Positions 30,636 through 41,539 of a stretch of 64,000 bases of DNA are shown one piece after another (within the stretch, counting starts at the first letter, position 1; every line of letters starts with the position of its first letter). Both the position numbers and the translations under genes were made by a program. The notes below the pieces were generated by a model. That model saw only the letters and a program-made list of their open reading frames with translations. It was not told the DNA's origin and searched no databases. Origin of the DNA: Stentor coeruleus (taxonomy: Eukaryota > Ciliophora > Heterotrichea > Heterotrichida > Stentoridae); NCBI GenBank assembly GCA_001970955.1, contig MPUH01000308.1:1-64000 (forward strand). The letters are read 5' to 3'.

Positions 30636-31007
30636 TTAAGCTTGGGTATCTACATCAGAATTCTTACATTGACGTTGAAGCATACGAATAAAAGAATCTT
30701 TATCTAGTTTGATTGTTGGCTCAGAACTTCGGGCGTTTAGAGTTTTTATAGCTTTTTCACTTAGATGAGTAGTATGATTTGTTCGCTCTTCTTTGTTGAA
30801 TGGAACTATATTGTTGAGCTTTGAATAGAGGGTTATTTCTCCAGCTTCTGGTTTTGAAGTTAATATTTCTGGGCCTAGGAAGAAAGCACTGCTTTCTAAG
30901 AATGTTTCTTCGTATTGACGCTCTTTGTTGAAGTAGGTTTTACAGCTGCAGTAATTGTTTATGATCGCTTCTGCATTACGGATATTTGGAGATTCAGCAC
31001 ACCCCAT
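30636..31007 (-). CDS. Small N-myristoylated unknown protein
   Basis: 123 residues, ATG at 31007. The start MGCAES is a classic myristoylation and palmitoylation signal (Gly2, Cys3, Ser6), so it should sit on a membrane. The rest has no domain I recognise. A Cys pair (CSCKTYF) lies near 21-27 and a short helical stretch near the end (IRMLQRQCKN). It is one of three proteins in the window with this kind of N-terminus. Confidence 0.65.
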   Translation of the reverse strand: MGCAESPNIRNAEAIINNYCSCKTYFNKERQYEETFLESSAFFLGPEILTSKPEAGEITLYSKLNNIVPFNKEERTNHTTHLSEKAIKTLNARSSEPTIKLDKDSFIRMLQRQCKNSDVDTQA

Positions 31008-31575
31008 TTATGTTTGAGATTAGATTTATATAATAACTGAAAGAGTTGGTATATAAAATTTTAGTCTGTTTATATGATTGGGTTATGTTTAATATTGAAT
31101 GGATTTAATTTTTAAGTTAAGAGATTGTGAATTTTGTTAATAATATAAAGTTATAAATATCTAAAAACCTAGTCACCCTAAATACAAAAAAATCAAAGCA
31201 TGCCAATAAAAGCAACTACTATCTCATCACGAAAAACTCCAATATCATCTAAAACCTAAACCTTTTTCAGTTCATTTAATCAAAATTCATTTTTATTCCA
31301 TAAAATCTTTAATTCCTAATCAATCCTAAATCACCTTCAACATAATATAAAACCTTCAACAAATCTATTTACTTAAAACGAGTATGTTGCTTCAAATAAT
31401 AATCAATATGCTTCGGTACACTATATCCTCTATTCTTCCAAATTTTTCTCTTTATTTTCTTATCAACAAACTCTGTCTCAATCATTTCTCTCTTTCCATC
31501 CTCCCCATAAAAATCTTTAACCAATCTTTTTTGAAGATCTTTCAAAAGATCATCATCAACTTGCCTATATTTTTC
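31008..31575. other. Intergenic, no gene seen
   Basis: No minus-strand gene of credible composition. A plus-strand open frame at 31384-31599 is hydrophobic by composition and overlaps the end of the minus-strand gene, so I treat it as chance. Confidence 0.35.
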
Positions 31576-32172
31576 TTACTCTTTAGAAAACCTTCTTGAT
31601 CCTTCTAAGCAATTATCTATACGATCACCTAACATAGTAAGTTTAGTTGAGTATTTTTTAAGCTTTTCAGGATACTCTTTTTTCTCATTTGTTGTAAAAA
31701 CTTCATTACAAGATTCAATTATGTTGTTCACTGCATCTAAAATTGGTGATTTTGTATCCCCGTTTTTATTTTCAATTAAATCTTTTGAAAATCCATGCTT
31801 GGTTGTACCCATAAAGTCTAAATTCTGATAATCATTTTTTATCATAGTTGGAGATAATGGAAATGGTTTTGGGCTTAATGTTGACTGACGCCTTTCACAA
31901 GGATTTTTATAAGGATCACGTATATGAATATCTTTAGGCTTTGGTAGTTTTTTTATATAGTCTAATATTGCGTAGTTATTATATTTGTCTGGATTTTCTG
32001 AGTCTTCTTTGATTTGAACAAGTTCACATTTTTTTTCTAGCATTAAGTTTAGTTTTGGCAGTGATGGGCTTTTTGAAGCCCCGCGAGGAGAGTATTTTTC
32101 AAGTTCTTTTTTTACTACTTTGATTGTTTTTTCGCTTTTGGTCTTTAGTTGGAAATCTAAGTGTAAAGCCAT
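31576..32172 (-). CDS. Unknown 198-residue protein
   Basis: ATG at 32172. No family recognised. The first third is basic with SP motifs (YSPRGASKSPSLPKL). A conserved-looking core YAILDYIKKLPKPKDIH is followed by RDPYKNPCERRQSTLSPKP. The C-terminal part is helical. No signal peptide or membrane segment. The abundance of SP sites resembles basal-body and cortical proteins of ciliates, without proof. Confidence 0.6.
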   Translation of the reverse strand: MALHLDFQLKTKSEKTIKVVKKELEKYSPRGASKSPSLPKLNLMLEKKCELVQIKEDSENPDKYNNYAILDYIKKLPKPKDIHIRDPYKNPCERRQSTLSPKPFPLSPTMIKNDYQNLDFMGTTKHGFSKDLIENKNGDTKSPILDAVNNIIESCNEVFTTNEKKEYPEKLKKYSTKLTMLGDRIDNCLEGSRRFSKE

Positions 32173-33060
32173 TAGTTTTAGTTCTTTTTTACTATTTAAA
32201 AATTAATAATCTAATAGTACTGGGAAGATAATTTTTTGTATATGAATTAATGGATATTTATTTTAAGGTTTAAGTAGGTTTTGTGGATAATTAGATAGTT
32301 TTTATAGTTTATAGGATATTTAATTTATTTGGAAACTTTTATATAATTTATGAATTTTAGGGATAAGTAATGCATTTATGCAAATTATGTTTTGCTTTGA
32401 AAATATAAGAATTGTGGAGGATTGAGGTTGGGGGTTTTTTAAGACTATAATTAAAAGAATTATTAATAGGTTGTAAATATTTTCTCAGATGTTTAGATAC
32501 TTGATGAAAATTATTGTTTTTCATAAAATTTACTTGTAAGATAAAAGAAGAACTTAAAAAATTGTAATGCTTTAATATTAGATTAAATTTCATAGATATG
32601 TTTTGGGTCCAAATCATAAATAAATCAATTTTATACAATAATGAAATGCTTAATTTATCATTGAAAAAGAAAATTGTATTGCATAGTTAAATATTAAATA
32701 ATTTCTTGAAGAAGAGATATTAGCCCAATATGCTTCAATAGACAATTTACAAAATTAAAAGTTTAAATATCATAAAATTCTTCGGAATAATAATAGAGAA
32801 TCTGTTGATTAGTTATAAACAATATTTCAATTGAAATAACTAAAACTTTTCCATTAGCTCATATCGTTTTATAGGATGAAAGGTTTGAAAAGATAATTAG
32901 AGAAAAACACAGTGAATAAGAAATAATAAAGATCGACAGAAAAATAAAAAATCTCATTACGAAAACATACCATAAAGCAGAAAATTAATAAAGGTTGATC
33001 AATAGTTAGACAATATTTCCTAAATAATACTAATATCTTAAATTCAAATAAAAATCCAAT
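32173..33060. other. Intergenic, 888 nt, no gene recognised
   Basis: AT-rich DNA between divergent genes. The minus-strand frame at 32357-32638 has biased composition (Asn, Ile, Lys, Phe) and no domain. I see no repeats, RNA gene or pseudogene here. Confidence 0.4.
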
Positions 33061-33891
33061 ATGGACATCCTATCTCCAACTAAGCTTAAACAAATCAGCA
33101 CTTCTAGACTAAGCCCAGGAATCCACCAAGGTATCGTCATAAAAGTTCGTAATTTCTATAGAAAATCTTCTCCATATGGATGCTCACAAAATGTAAAAGC
33201 TGAAGTTAGGGATATCGACAAAGCAGTTGAAGCAAACAGACTTAGAGAACAGCGTGTTGATGAATTTGCCGAAAGCGAGCTAAAAAAACTTCATTTTTTT
33301 AAAATCAACCAAAGGTACACAGGTAAATCCCCTATATCCAAATCAAAATCCCCAAAAACTGTTAGAAAACTAAATTTCAGTGTTTTACGGCCACAATGCA
33401 CAGAATTCGTAACAATAACAAAATTTTCTGAAACCCAAAATATAAAAAGACCCGACATACAAAGGACTTCAACAAGTGTAAGCCCAGAAAGACAAATTAT
33501 ACAAAGTTTTAGAAACGAGAATAAATTAAAAAGATTAGCTTCATTAGATGCAATAATAAAAAGCTGTGATGAACTTAAGCCAAAACTTAAACCAGATATA
33601 GTTCTTATAGAAAATAGACAACAAGAATTAGTAAACTCGACACAAAGTATAAAAAACTTTATAGATGAAGCTGAAGATGTGGCTAATATGACTAAAAGGA
33701 ATAAGAATACTAAAGGAATTATAAAAAAAAGTAAGAATTCAAGGAAATCTAATGTGTGTTTTTGTAATGAAGGTGCTATTAAAGATGAAATGCTGGCGGT
33801 AACGAGAAAACTTGTCCAACTTGGTGGGAATAAAATTTGGAGGCATAATCATGTTGAATTTATGGCTTCGGTTGAAAAGATTATTAATTAG
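33061..33891 (+). CDS. Unknown 276-residue basic protein
   Basis: ATG at 33061. No family recognised. Basic and Ser-rich in the first half with SP/TP sites (KSPISKSKSPKTVRK), then predicted helix (RLASLDAIIKSCDEL; STQSIKNFIDEAEDV). The C-terminus contains LVQLGGNKIWRHNHVEFM. Ciliate-restricted cytoskeletal proteins often look like this. There is no signal peptide. Confidence 0.65.
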   Translation: MDILSPTKLKQISTSRLSPGIHQGIVIKVRNFYRKSSPYGCSQNVKAEVRDIDKAVEANRLREQRVDEFAESELKKLHFFKINQRYTGKSPISKSKSPKTVRKLNFSVLRPQCTEFVTITKFSETQNIKRPDIQRTSTSVSPERQIIQSFRNENKLKRLASLDAIIKSCDELKPKLKPDIVLIENRQQELVNSTQSIKNFIDEAEDVANMTKRNKNTKGIIKKSKNSRKSNVCFCNEGAIKDEMLAVTRKLVQLGGNKIWRHNHVEFMASVEKIIN

Positions 33892-34158
33892 GCGAGGTTT
33901 TAAAATTGAGATTTGGGGATAGAGATTGGATGTTTATGAAGATAATTTTTGAGGGTTTTTATGGTAGGATATTTAACTTGCATTAAAGGTTAAGTAATTT
34001 GATGATTTTGTGGTAAGGTTTATTGGATGAAGATATGGGCTTAGGATTTAATCAAAGGGATTTATTTGTGAAAAATCGTTTATTTTGTTGTTGGAAGTTG
34101 TTTATAATTTTAATTTTTTTGTGCTTTGAAGGCGATCTTTTATAAAGTTACAATAAAT

Positions 34159-34998
34159 ATGATTAACAGAAAATCTTCTTTATACAGCGGGAAAACAAAA
34201 AATTCATCAATAGGAAGCTATATGTCAATGCAGTCTCTATATTCAAAAAATTCTTCCCACCATGAGCACTCTTTGAGTTCTTACAAATCCCCTTCACAAG
34301 ACCAAACTATTATCGACATGAAACGAGAACTTCGTGAAAAAGACACAACAATATCTTTATTAAAAAAGCGGATTGAAGATCTGACAAATGACGATAGATC
34401 TAAAAGTCCAACCCCTAATCAATTACACAAACTTATCAAAAAAGGGGACAAAAAACTAGATGAACTAAAAAATCAGTTTGAAATAATAAACAAAGAAAAT
34501 GAGTCACTTATAATTAAACAAAAAGATTTACTTAATATCATAGCAAAATATCGTAAAGAAAATCATGATTTAAAACAGTATCTTTGTTTAAATAAGACAG
34601 GAAGTTTTGAAGGTCTTGAATATAAGTTAAAAGAAATTGAAAAAATACATGAACAACTTATTGGGGAAAATCTTGAATTAAAAACTGATCTTGTTAAGCA
34701 AACAGCAAAAACTGAAGAATTACTAGACTTGAAATTTTCTGTCCTATCTGGGGAAATTTATAAAGCTAAAATAGATATTGGGCAAGTGCTAAAAATATTT
34801 CGTATTATGAAATCTGGAAAAGAACTAGATTTTAATATTTTACTTCATCATAAAGAAGAAGACGATAGATTTCTTGATAATAGTTATAAACATTGTAGTG
34901 CGCTTGTTATGTGTATACGTAAAGATATTGAAGAATTGAAAAATATGATATCAGATTTCAAAGCTGAGCGATATGGTGCTAATTGTATAACCCAATAA
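34159..34998 (+). CDS. Coiled-coil protein of unknown function
   Basis: 279 residues from the first ATG at 34159; the open frame extends further upstream but only from a TTG. The N-terminus is Ser-rich (residues 1-60). A long coiled coil spans about 60-190 (TIIDMKRELREKDTTISLLKK, KLDELKNQFEI, KYRKENHDLKQYL). The C-terminal 90 residues are helical. No family recognised. The flank before the start is G-rich, unlike most leaders here, so the start is less certain than usual. Confidence 0.7.
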   Translation: MINRKSSLYSGKTKNSSIGSYMSMQSLYSKNSSHHEHSLSSYKSPSQDQTIIDMKRELREKDTTISLLKKRIEDLTNDDRSKSPTPNQLHKLIKKGDKKLDELKNQFEIINKENESLIIKQKDLLNIIAKYRKENHDLKQYLCLNKTGSFEGLEYKLKEIEKIHEQLIGENLELKTDLVKQTAKTEELLDLKFSVLSGEIYKAKIDIGQVLKIFRIMKSGKELDFNILLHHKEEDDRFLDNSYKHCSALVMCIRKDIEELKNMISDFKAERYGANCITQ

Positions 34999-35347
34999 TT
35001 ATATTAATTTTTATTGAATTAAGATAGTAGAATGCTTTAATATGGGAAAATAATAATCAAGTTTTTAGAAGTTTTCATTTTCTTATTATAATTTATCAAG
35101 ATTTTCTTCTTAATTGTGATTTGAATTTTTATAATGTAGGCTATTATGTTTTAAAGGAAAAACTTTTATATAAAAATCGTATATCATATAGAAAAATTAT
35201 TATTCATCAGGCTAATCATAATATATTTTCTTTTGTTATCCTCAGATATCAAATTTATCCAACTTTTCCTATGATTATAAAATTACTGATATAACTACAT
35301 AAATGCTAATAAACAAATCAAGTTAAGTATATTCCAAATAAAATTAT
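34999..35347. other. Intergenic, no gene seen
   Basis: AT-rich spacer between two coiled-coil genes on the same strand. Nothing recognised. Confidence 0.35.
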
Positions 35348-36571
35348 ATGGCAGAATACATGCGCTTTGAACTTATGAAAAAGGATTTGTGCAAAGCTGC
35401 AACAACAATACATAGACTAAAACAAGAACGTGACGAATATAAAATTGCATATGAGTTGCAAAAAGAAAAAAACACTAACAAAAAAGACCTCATCCGCAGT
35501 ACAATCTACCTTGAAGAACTCCAAAGTACCAACAATAGTCTTCAAAAAGAACTATCACACTGCAAAAAGTCCATAGTAGACAAAGAAAAAACAATCTCTA
35601 AACTTCAACAACAATACGAAGCAATCAACAAAAAGCTAAAAATGGACATAGAAAGTTTTCGTGATATCGAAGATGCAAGACGTGAATTAAACTATGAAAT
35701 CTCAAATAGTATAATCCGAAATGGAGGATCTTCAATATACAAAGAAATACAAAGTCTTATGAAAAACCTTTTTTGTTCAATGAAATCTAATCCAAGTATT
35801 TATAAGATTTTTAAAAACGTAGTACAATGTACTAAAAAATTTAAACTAGAAATCGAAGAGGAAAACTATTGTAAAGGGTTTTTAGTAATGTGTAAGTTTG
35901 CAATAAATTTATTAGATTCATTCAATTTCTGTGAGGATTCACAGAATGAGACTAAGGATTTAGATATAAATACAGATGAAGTATATAGAGGGAGGAATTT
36001 AAATACTTATGAATCTCAAAGATCAAGATTATATCGTGATGAGTATAATTTAAGGTCTTATGATAGAAGTCCAGAAAACTTTACATCAACTTTTGGTAAA
36101 AAAACTTATAATGGGTCACCTTCGATAAAAAGACATAAGGAAGATTTATATCAACAGTCATTAGAATTGGATAAGATTAATGAGAAACTTCAGAAATTAT
36201 CTATGAGTAGGTCTAATGTACAATCAAGAAATAATCGATATTTAGATAGAGAAAAACAGTCTTCAAGCAAAATTTCTTTTAATACTGAAGAGAAGAGAGG
36301 AAATAATTCGAATTTGATGAATAGGAATTTTGGGAATAGTGAAAAAAGCTTGACTTTAGATCAGAATATGATGGTTGATGATAATAAAGATAAAAGTGTT
36401 AGACTTGAAAGTATGTCTTCGACTAGTAAAAATTTGAAGAGTGTTAGTAAATCAAGAAGCCCAGCGAGAAGACTTGCATCACCAAGGACGAAGTATGATG
36501 AATATATGTCCCCTGTATTAAGGAAGACTGATTGTAGTAAAAGTGTTGCTGAAGCTTTGAAGTTTTGCTAA
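35348..36571 (+). CDS. Coiled-coil protein with disordered tail
   Basis: 407 residues. A coiled coil covers about 10-115 (RLKQERDEYKIAYELQKEKN, STNNSLQKELSHCKKSI, KTISKLQQQYEAINKKL). A compact helical segment at about 120-200 contains several cysteines (NLFCSMKSNP, NYCKGFLVMCKFAINLL). The remainder is Ser, Arg and Asn rich with SP sites (SKSRSPARRLASPRTK). No family recognised. It has the same architecture as the gene just upstream (coiled coil plus a helical block), so the two may be distant paralogues, but I cannot align them convincingly. Confidence 0.7.
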   Translation: MAEYMRFELMKKDLCKAATTIHRLKQERDEYKIAYELQKEKNTNKKDLIRSTIYLEELQSTNNSLQKELSHCKKSIVDKEKTISKLQQQYEAINKKLKMDIESFRDIEDARRELNYEISNSIIRNGGSSIYKEIQSLMKNLFCSMKSNPSIYKIFKNVVQCTKKFKLEIEEENYCKGFLVMCKFAINLLDSFNFCEDSQNETKDLDINTDEVYRGRNLNTYESQRSRLYRDEYNLRSYDRSPENFTSTFGKKTYNGSPSIKRHKEDLYQQSLELDKINEKLQKLSMSRSNVQSRNNRYLDREKQSSSKISFNTEEKRGNNSNLMNRNFGNSEKSLTLDQNMMVDDNKDKSVRLESMSSTSKNLKSVSKSRSPARRLASPRTKYDEYMSPVLRKTDCSKSVAEALKFC

Positions 36572-37215
36572 GAGAGGAAAAAGGTGATAAGGAAAATTCA
36601 TTAATAAATAGTTGATTAAATATAATATTTTTTAGGATGAATGGCATTTTGGATAAAAAAAGTTTAAGTTTAGGGGAATTTTATGTGATATTTTTGGTCG
36701 AATATGCTTTCTGAATTCTATTAAGTGAGTTGATTGTGTAAAATAATGTTTGAATAATTTCAATGTTTATTTTATGCTTTGTTGGAATGATTTTTAAGAT
36801 AATTTAAAGTATGAGAAATGATGGAGTTATGATAATTTTATTAATTAATTGAAATTGATCGCAAACAAATATTTATTGTGTTTATTATTAAAGGTTAATA
36901 GGCTTAAAGGGAATTTGAAGAGCAACACAAATGATGAATAGAAAGAAAATAATATGTAGCAGTTGGACAAAGAAATTTTTTGTTTTTAAGTCATGATTTG
37001 AGCTAAATAATTTATTTAATCCTTATAAAATTTATTATCTCGATCAAATCATTATTTATGAAATCTTTTACAGATGGAAATACAATAAAGTAATGCTAAA
37101 GGATAATCAAATTGTGATTTAAATTCGAAATATTGTATAAACACATTTATAACAGGAAAATAGAAAATGATTTTAGCATTGATATTTTTTATATCATGTT
37201 ATCTTATATTTCATC
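36572..37215. other. Intergenic, no gene seen
   Basis: G-rich, C-poor 3' flank for about 250 nt after the upstream gene, then AT-rich DNA. No gene or RNA recognised. Confidence 0.35.
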
Positions 37216-38250
37216 ATGAAACAACAGCGTATTATTTCACCAAAAGCTCTTGCACATCTAGGACAAATCAAAACTTCATCTAAAACTAAAGCTAATACCC
37301 AATTATGCCCTCAAAGCAAAGAAAAATCATCAAAATTTTCTAACATTGTTCAAAAGCCTTGCAAAAAGTCGATATACTCCACATCCATAACTCAATCTAA
37401 TTCCCCAAGTAAATACTTCGACCAAACTCAAACACAAGGTATTACAAGGAACAGCTCTTTAACCCAAAATCTTATCAGAAACAATCAAGGAGTTATTATA
37501 AAAGCCTCAGATATAGTAAGAATGTATTCGAAATATGAGCAAAATAAAACTAATTTATTGACCTCGGGCAATTCTACCACTAAAAATTTTGAAAAAAATG
37601 ATAGCAAGATTATTATAGAAGGTTATACCAAAAATGATGTAGCAGAAATTTGCAATTGTTTAAAAGGTGATGATGATAAGAAAACTAATAGAAATAGTGC
37701 AGAAATCAGTAAAATAAATTGTGTAAGCCCTAAATCTAAGAACAAATCTCTTTATCGAAAATCAGGGAATATAAGTAAAAATATATCCAATCTATCGAAA
37801 AACTATAAAATTGAGCAAACTCCTTCACGTATTTTGCATAAAGAAAAACAAATTCATGAGTTTTGCAATATAGACAAAGACACAGTTGATGATACCCAGA
37901 CTCATCTTTATAGTGATCATAAAATCATTTCTAATAGCAAATGTCAGTGTCATTCATACCAAAATAGCTTATCATGTCAACCAAATAGTTTAAAACTTGC
38001 AAATCCATCTAATCCTTCTTTAATGCCTGATTCACAAATTAATATTCTCCATGGTTTAACCCAAAGTGTACAGGAATTGAACCAAAGATTGATAAAAAGT
38101 GAAGAAATTACGTATGAGAGACTTAGAGAAAATAAGTTGCTGAAAATTCAAATTGAGAACTTAGAAAAAAAACTTGATGAAACTGATACCCGAAAAACTC
38201 TAGACACTGGTTCGGGGCCATTATGCAATCAAAACTGCATTTTTTTTTAA
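37216..38250 (+). CDS. Unknown protein with possible prenylation site
   Basis: 344 residues. Mostly low complexity, rich in Ser, Asn, Lys and Thr. One short coiled coil near 275-330 (QSVQELNQRLIKSEEITYE, LKIQIENLEKKLDE). The C-terminus is NQNCIFF, so Cys341 is in CaaX position (C-I-F-F), suggesting prenylation and membrane attachment. No family recognised. The His/Cys cluster CQCHSYQNSLSCQ near 255 does not match a known zinc finger. Confidence 0.65.
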   Translation: MKQQRIISPKALAHLGQIKTSSKTKANTQLCPQSKEKSSKFSNIVQKPCKKSIYSTSITQSNSPSKYFDQTQTQGITRNSSLTQNLIRNNQGVIIKASDIVRMYSKYEQNKTNLLTSGNSTTKNFEKNDSKIIIEGYTKNDVAEICNCLKGDDDKKTNRNSAEISKINCVSPKSKNKSLYRKSGNISKNISNLSKNYKIEQTPSRILHKEKQIHEFCNIDKDTVDDTQTHLYSDHKIISNSKCQCHSYQNSLSCQPNSLKLANPSNPSLMPDSQINILHGLTQSVQELNQRLIKSEEITYERLRENKLLKIQIENLEKKLDETDTRKTLDTGSGPLCNQNCIFF

Positions 38251-38631
38251 TTTTCATAGGATATTTAATCTATTAAATTAAGTATCTTACCTATAATTAT
38301 TACATTAAAAGCATCATTTATTAACCTATTCCTATTCCATTTCAACTAAATTATCCATCCATAAATCTCTATTCCCAGCCAATAAACCTAAACTAAATTG
38401 CCAAAACAAAAAATTCAAGTTCACCAAGCCCCACCAAAAACCTCTAAAAACTCATAATCTCTAAAACAAAATTTTTTTTCATAAATCATCAACCCAAACT
38501 CTAAATTTTCAACACAAATAAAAATTATTCTCTAAACAAACATCAACCTTGGCATTCTAACAAATCATCTTCCTCCACATTTTAATCCTAACAAAACTTC
38601 CTATACTAAAATCCTTTATCTAATATAAAAT
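38251..38631. other. PP2C promoter region
   Basis: No gene. From about 38320 to 38620 the plus strand is A/C/T with very few G, the start-proximal signature. Confidence 0.4.
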
Positions 38632-40086
38632 ATGGGTGCTTGTTGCACGAATTCCCAAGGGCTGATAACCGAAACAGTCTCTTACGAAAATCTGAAAATA
38701 ATTAGTATCAAAGAAAAAGATGCTAAAGGTAAAGTCCTTCGCTTAGATGACATAACTGTATCATTAACATACCCAAGCTATCAGCATTATGAGAAAATCA
38801 ACTTGGATAAAATGGTATTTGAGTTTTCAAGTTGTGTTATACCAGGTTTAGATCCTCGAGCATTGATAAACAAAGAGTGTCAAGATGCTTTATTTTACAC
38901 AAGCAATGAATCAGCTATTTTAGTTGGTCTTTTTGATGGTCATGGTAAAGAAGGTCAAAAAGTCTCCCATTTCTGTTGCCGGTATATGAAAGAGTATTTT
39001 CAAGAACGTAGTTGGGAAATGATATCTAAGCCTGAAGAAGGTATAGAAAATATAATAGAAGAATGTGATAGAGCATTAAGAGATAAAAGCTCAGGAATTG
39101 AAGCAGGATTATCTGGGACAACAGCTTTGGTTATGCTTATTACAGTTGATGGATATCATGTAGGTAGTGTTGGTGATTCAAGGGCAATATTAGGAACTTT
39201 ACCTCCACCAGGAGTACCAGTTGAAACACCTCCACCTTCAACTAATAGATATATAAGACAAATTGAGCCTATAAGATTATTAAAAACAGTCCCATTATCA
39301 GTTGATCAAAAACCTAATCATGAAGCTGAATTAAAAAGAATTGAAAAATCTGGTGGTACAGTCAGACAACTAACTGATGACTATGGGAATAAAATCGGTC
39401 CTTTCCGCGTCTGGCAGAAAAATGGTGTTTTACCAGGACTAGCTATGTCTAGATCAATAGGTGATGGTATAGCTAAAGAAATTGGGGTTATTTCAACTCC
39501 TGTTTATCACTTTTTCCCTCATATAAAATTCAGAGATCAATTCATAGTAATAAGTTCAGATGGTGTCTGGGACGTTTTTGAAAATATCGAAGTTATAAAT
39601 TTCGTAGAGAGATTCAGGAAAAAATGCTTCAAAGGTATTGGCCCAAAACCATATCCTCATAGATTAGAAAACTCAAGTATTTCTCAATTAACTGCTGAAG
39701 AAGCTAGATATAGATGGTTTGGAATATGTGAAGAAGAAGATGTAATGATTGATGATATATCAGTTGTAGTTATTGAAGTTGGGAGTATTGAACCACAACC
39801 TATGCAATTACCCCCAGTTTCTGTTAAAAGGAAAACTGTTCATATGAATGTTGTAGCTGAAATTATTCAAGATAAAGATGTGACTTCGGCTGCACCTAGA
39901 GGAGATTTGTTGAGAGGGAGTTTTATACCGGCTAATGATCCAAAAGCTAAAAAAGCTAGACTTGATCCAAAGAGAGGGTCTTATGTGGCTAAAGAAGAAA
40001 AGAAATCAAGTTCAGAAGGGGAAGAGGAAGAAACGGAAGGTATTGAAGGGGTTCCGTTTGTTAATACAGAGATTAATAAACCCTAA
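38632..40086 (+). CDS. Protein phosphatase 2C, N-acylated
   Basis: 484 residues. The start MGACCTNS carries Gly2 for myristoylation and a Cys pair for palmitoylation. The PPM/PP2C domain spans about 85-385 with metal-binding LVGLFDGHGKEG, GTTALVM, VGSVGDSRAIL, SVDQKPNHEAELKRIEKSGG, PGLAMSRSIGD, VISSDGVWDVF and DDISVVVIEV. All catalytic aspartates are present. The 100-residue tail is acidic, Lys/Ser-rich and disordered. Membrane-anchored PP2Cs in ciliates and apicomplexans act at the cortex, cilium or secretory organelles. Confidence 0.96.
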   Translation: MGACCTNSQGLITETVSYENLKIISIKEKDAKGKVLRLDDITVSLTYPSYQHYEKINLDKMVFEFSSCVIPGLDPRALINKECQDALFYTSNESAILVGLFDGHGKEGQKVSHFCCRYMKEYFQERSWEMISKPEEGIENIIEECDRALRDKSSGIEAGLSGTTALVMLITVDGYHVGSVGDSRAILGTLPPPGVPVETPPPSTNRYIRQIEPIRLLKTVPLSVDQKPNHEAELKRIEKSGGTVRQLTDDYGNKIGPFRVWQKNGVLPGLAMSRSIGDGIAKEIGVISTPVYHFFPHIKFRDQFIVISSDGVWDVFENIEVINFVERFRKKCFKGIGPKPYPHRLENSSISQLTAEEARYRWFGICEEEDVMIDDISVVVIEVGSIEPQPMQLPPVSVKRKTVHMNVVAEIIQDKDVTSAAPRGDLLRGSFIPANDPKAKKARLDPKRGSYVAKEEKKSSSEGEEEETEGIEGVPFVNTEINKP

Positions 40087-40317
40087 TAAAAATACCTGCT
40101 AGTCTATATATAAAATAACATAGATGAAAGCTAATATATATAATTGTGATAATAAATATAGTTTTTATATGATTATAAAATCAAGTAAAGATGATATTTA
40201 AAACTTATGAACATAGTGATTTTAATATAAGAACTAGAAATTTGATTGAAGATTATTATTAGATGAACATATATCGAATTATAAACTTAACTAAACTTTA
40301 AGGTATATATAAATATA

Positions 40318-41262
40318 TTAATCCAACATAACACAATTACGTGGAAACATTCCTATCCTATCACCTATCCTACCAAGCCACCAATTGTTACTCTCATCTG
40401 AATTCAATACTACAATTCTATCTCCAGACACAAGTCTCAATTCTCCATTTGACTTTGGTGTATAATCATAAAGCGCAATAGCTTGTACTTGATGTGGACT
40501 TACTATTTCTCTAGAAGAAGATAATCCTTGAGGTAAATTACTAAAACACCCAGTAAAAAAATTATCAACATTATTCGTATCAGTCAAAACTGTGTCATCT
40601 ATTTTCAAATTAATCTCATTTACTAATGATTCAATTTTTTCTTTTATAGGATTATCTATATGTGATTCAAGTGTACTGAAAATCTGTGAAATTTGGAATT
40701 TGAATGTGATTTTAATCTCTTCGTTATCACGACGTAGAGAGAATATTTCTTGATGTAAACTAGCCTCACGTTCTGTGCTTTCAGCTTTTAGTTTTTTTAG
40801 ATTGAAGTTAAGTTTTTCTATTTCTCCACGTAATGTGTTCTCTTCATTACGAAATCTGGCTTCCATTTGTTTAAGTTTTTCTTCAAGTTCGAAATTCTTT
40901 TGCTTGTATTTACTGAGTTTTAACCCTAGGTTCTGAATAAGCACATCGCCGTACTCTGGGATGTTTGAAAAACTTTTGCGTTTATTGTCATAATCATCTT
41001 TGCTGGGTTTTGGAGTTTCTGAAATCCGTTTAATGAAAAATTTAGACTTTGGTGCACTTAGAGGAGTTGGTGTACCAGGTTTTTTATTAGGATCAGGATT
41101 TTGTTGGGTTGTTAGGATTTTTGGCGACTTAAATTTTTTTATAATGTATTCATCTGAAGCTAAGTTTTCTATAGGGTATTTGCCAAGTTCTTGTTTTTTT
41201 ATTAGAGATGGTTCTTTTTGTTTTAGTTTTCCTTTGCCGAGAACTTTCTTTTTGTCTGCCAT
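40318..41262 (-). CDS. Coiled-coil protein with C-terminal SH3 domain
   Basis: 314 residues. A disordered N-terminal third with proline-rich patches (KKPGTPTPLSAPKSK), a coiled coil at about 110-185 (LKLSKYKQKNFELEEKLKQM, GEIEKLNFNLKKLKAE) and a canonical SH3 domain at about 255-314: ALYDYTPKSNGELRLVSGD, NWWLGRIG and GMFPRNCVMLD. SH3 domains are uncommon in ciliates. This layout suggests an endocytic or actin-linked adaptor binding PxxP ligands. It converges with the PP2C gene (231 nt between stops). Confidence 0.92.
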   Translation of the reverse strand: MADKKKVLGKGKLKQKEPSLIKKQELGKYPIENLASDEYIIKKFKSPKILTTQQNPDPNKKPGTPTPLSAPKSKFFIKRISETPKPSKDDYDNKRKSFSNIPEYGDVLIQNLGLKLSKYKQKNFELEEKLKQMEARFRNEENTLRGEIEKLNFNLKKLKAESTEREASLHQEIFSLRRDNEEIKITFKFQISQIFSTLESHIDNPIKEKIESLVNEINLKIDDTVLTDTNNVDNFFTGCFSNLPQGLSSSREIVSPHQVQAIALYDYTPKSNGELRLVSGDRIVVLNSDESNNWWLGRIGDRIGMFPRNCVMLD

Positions 41263-41539
41263 TATAGGTTGATTATGTTGTGGAAAAAAATATTTTTTGG
41301 GTATATGGGTAAGAGTTGGTTTCGATTTTAAGAATTGTTGGGAATAATGATGCTGATGATGAATATGGATTGTTAATTGGGACTTTGAGAAGAAGAATGA
41401 GGATTTGATTGAAAAGAATTTGATATGGCTTTTTTTTGGATTTTGAAAAATTGTTACTAAGGATTTGTAATATTTTTAATAATAAATCATGAGGTATAAA
41501 TATACAAGTTGGTAATTATAAGTTAAATAAGTGTATTTT

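Noticed and set aside
32357-32638. Minus-strand gene of 93 residues
   Set aside because: Composition is that of AT-rich non-coding DNA, with no motif and no leader skew.
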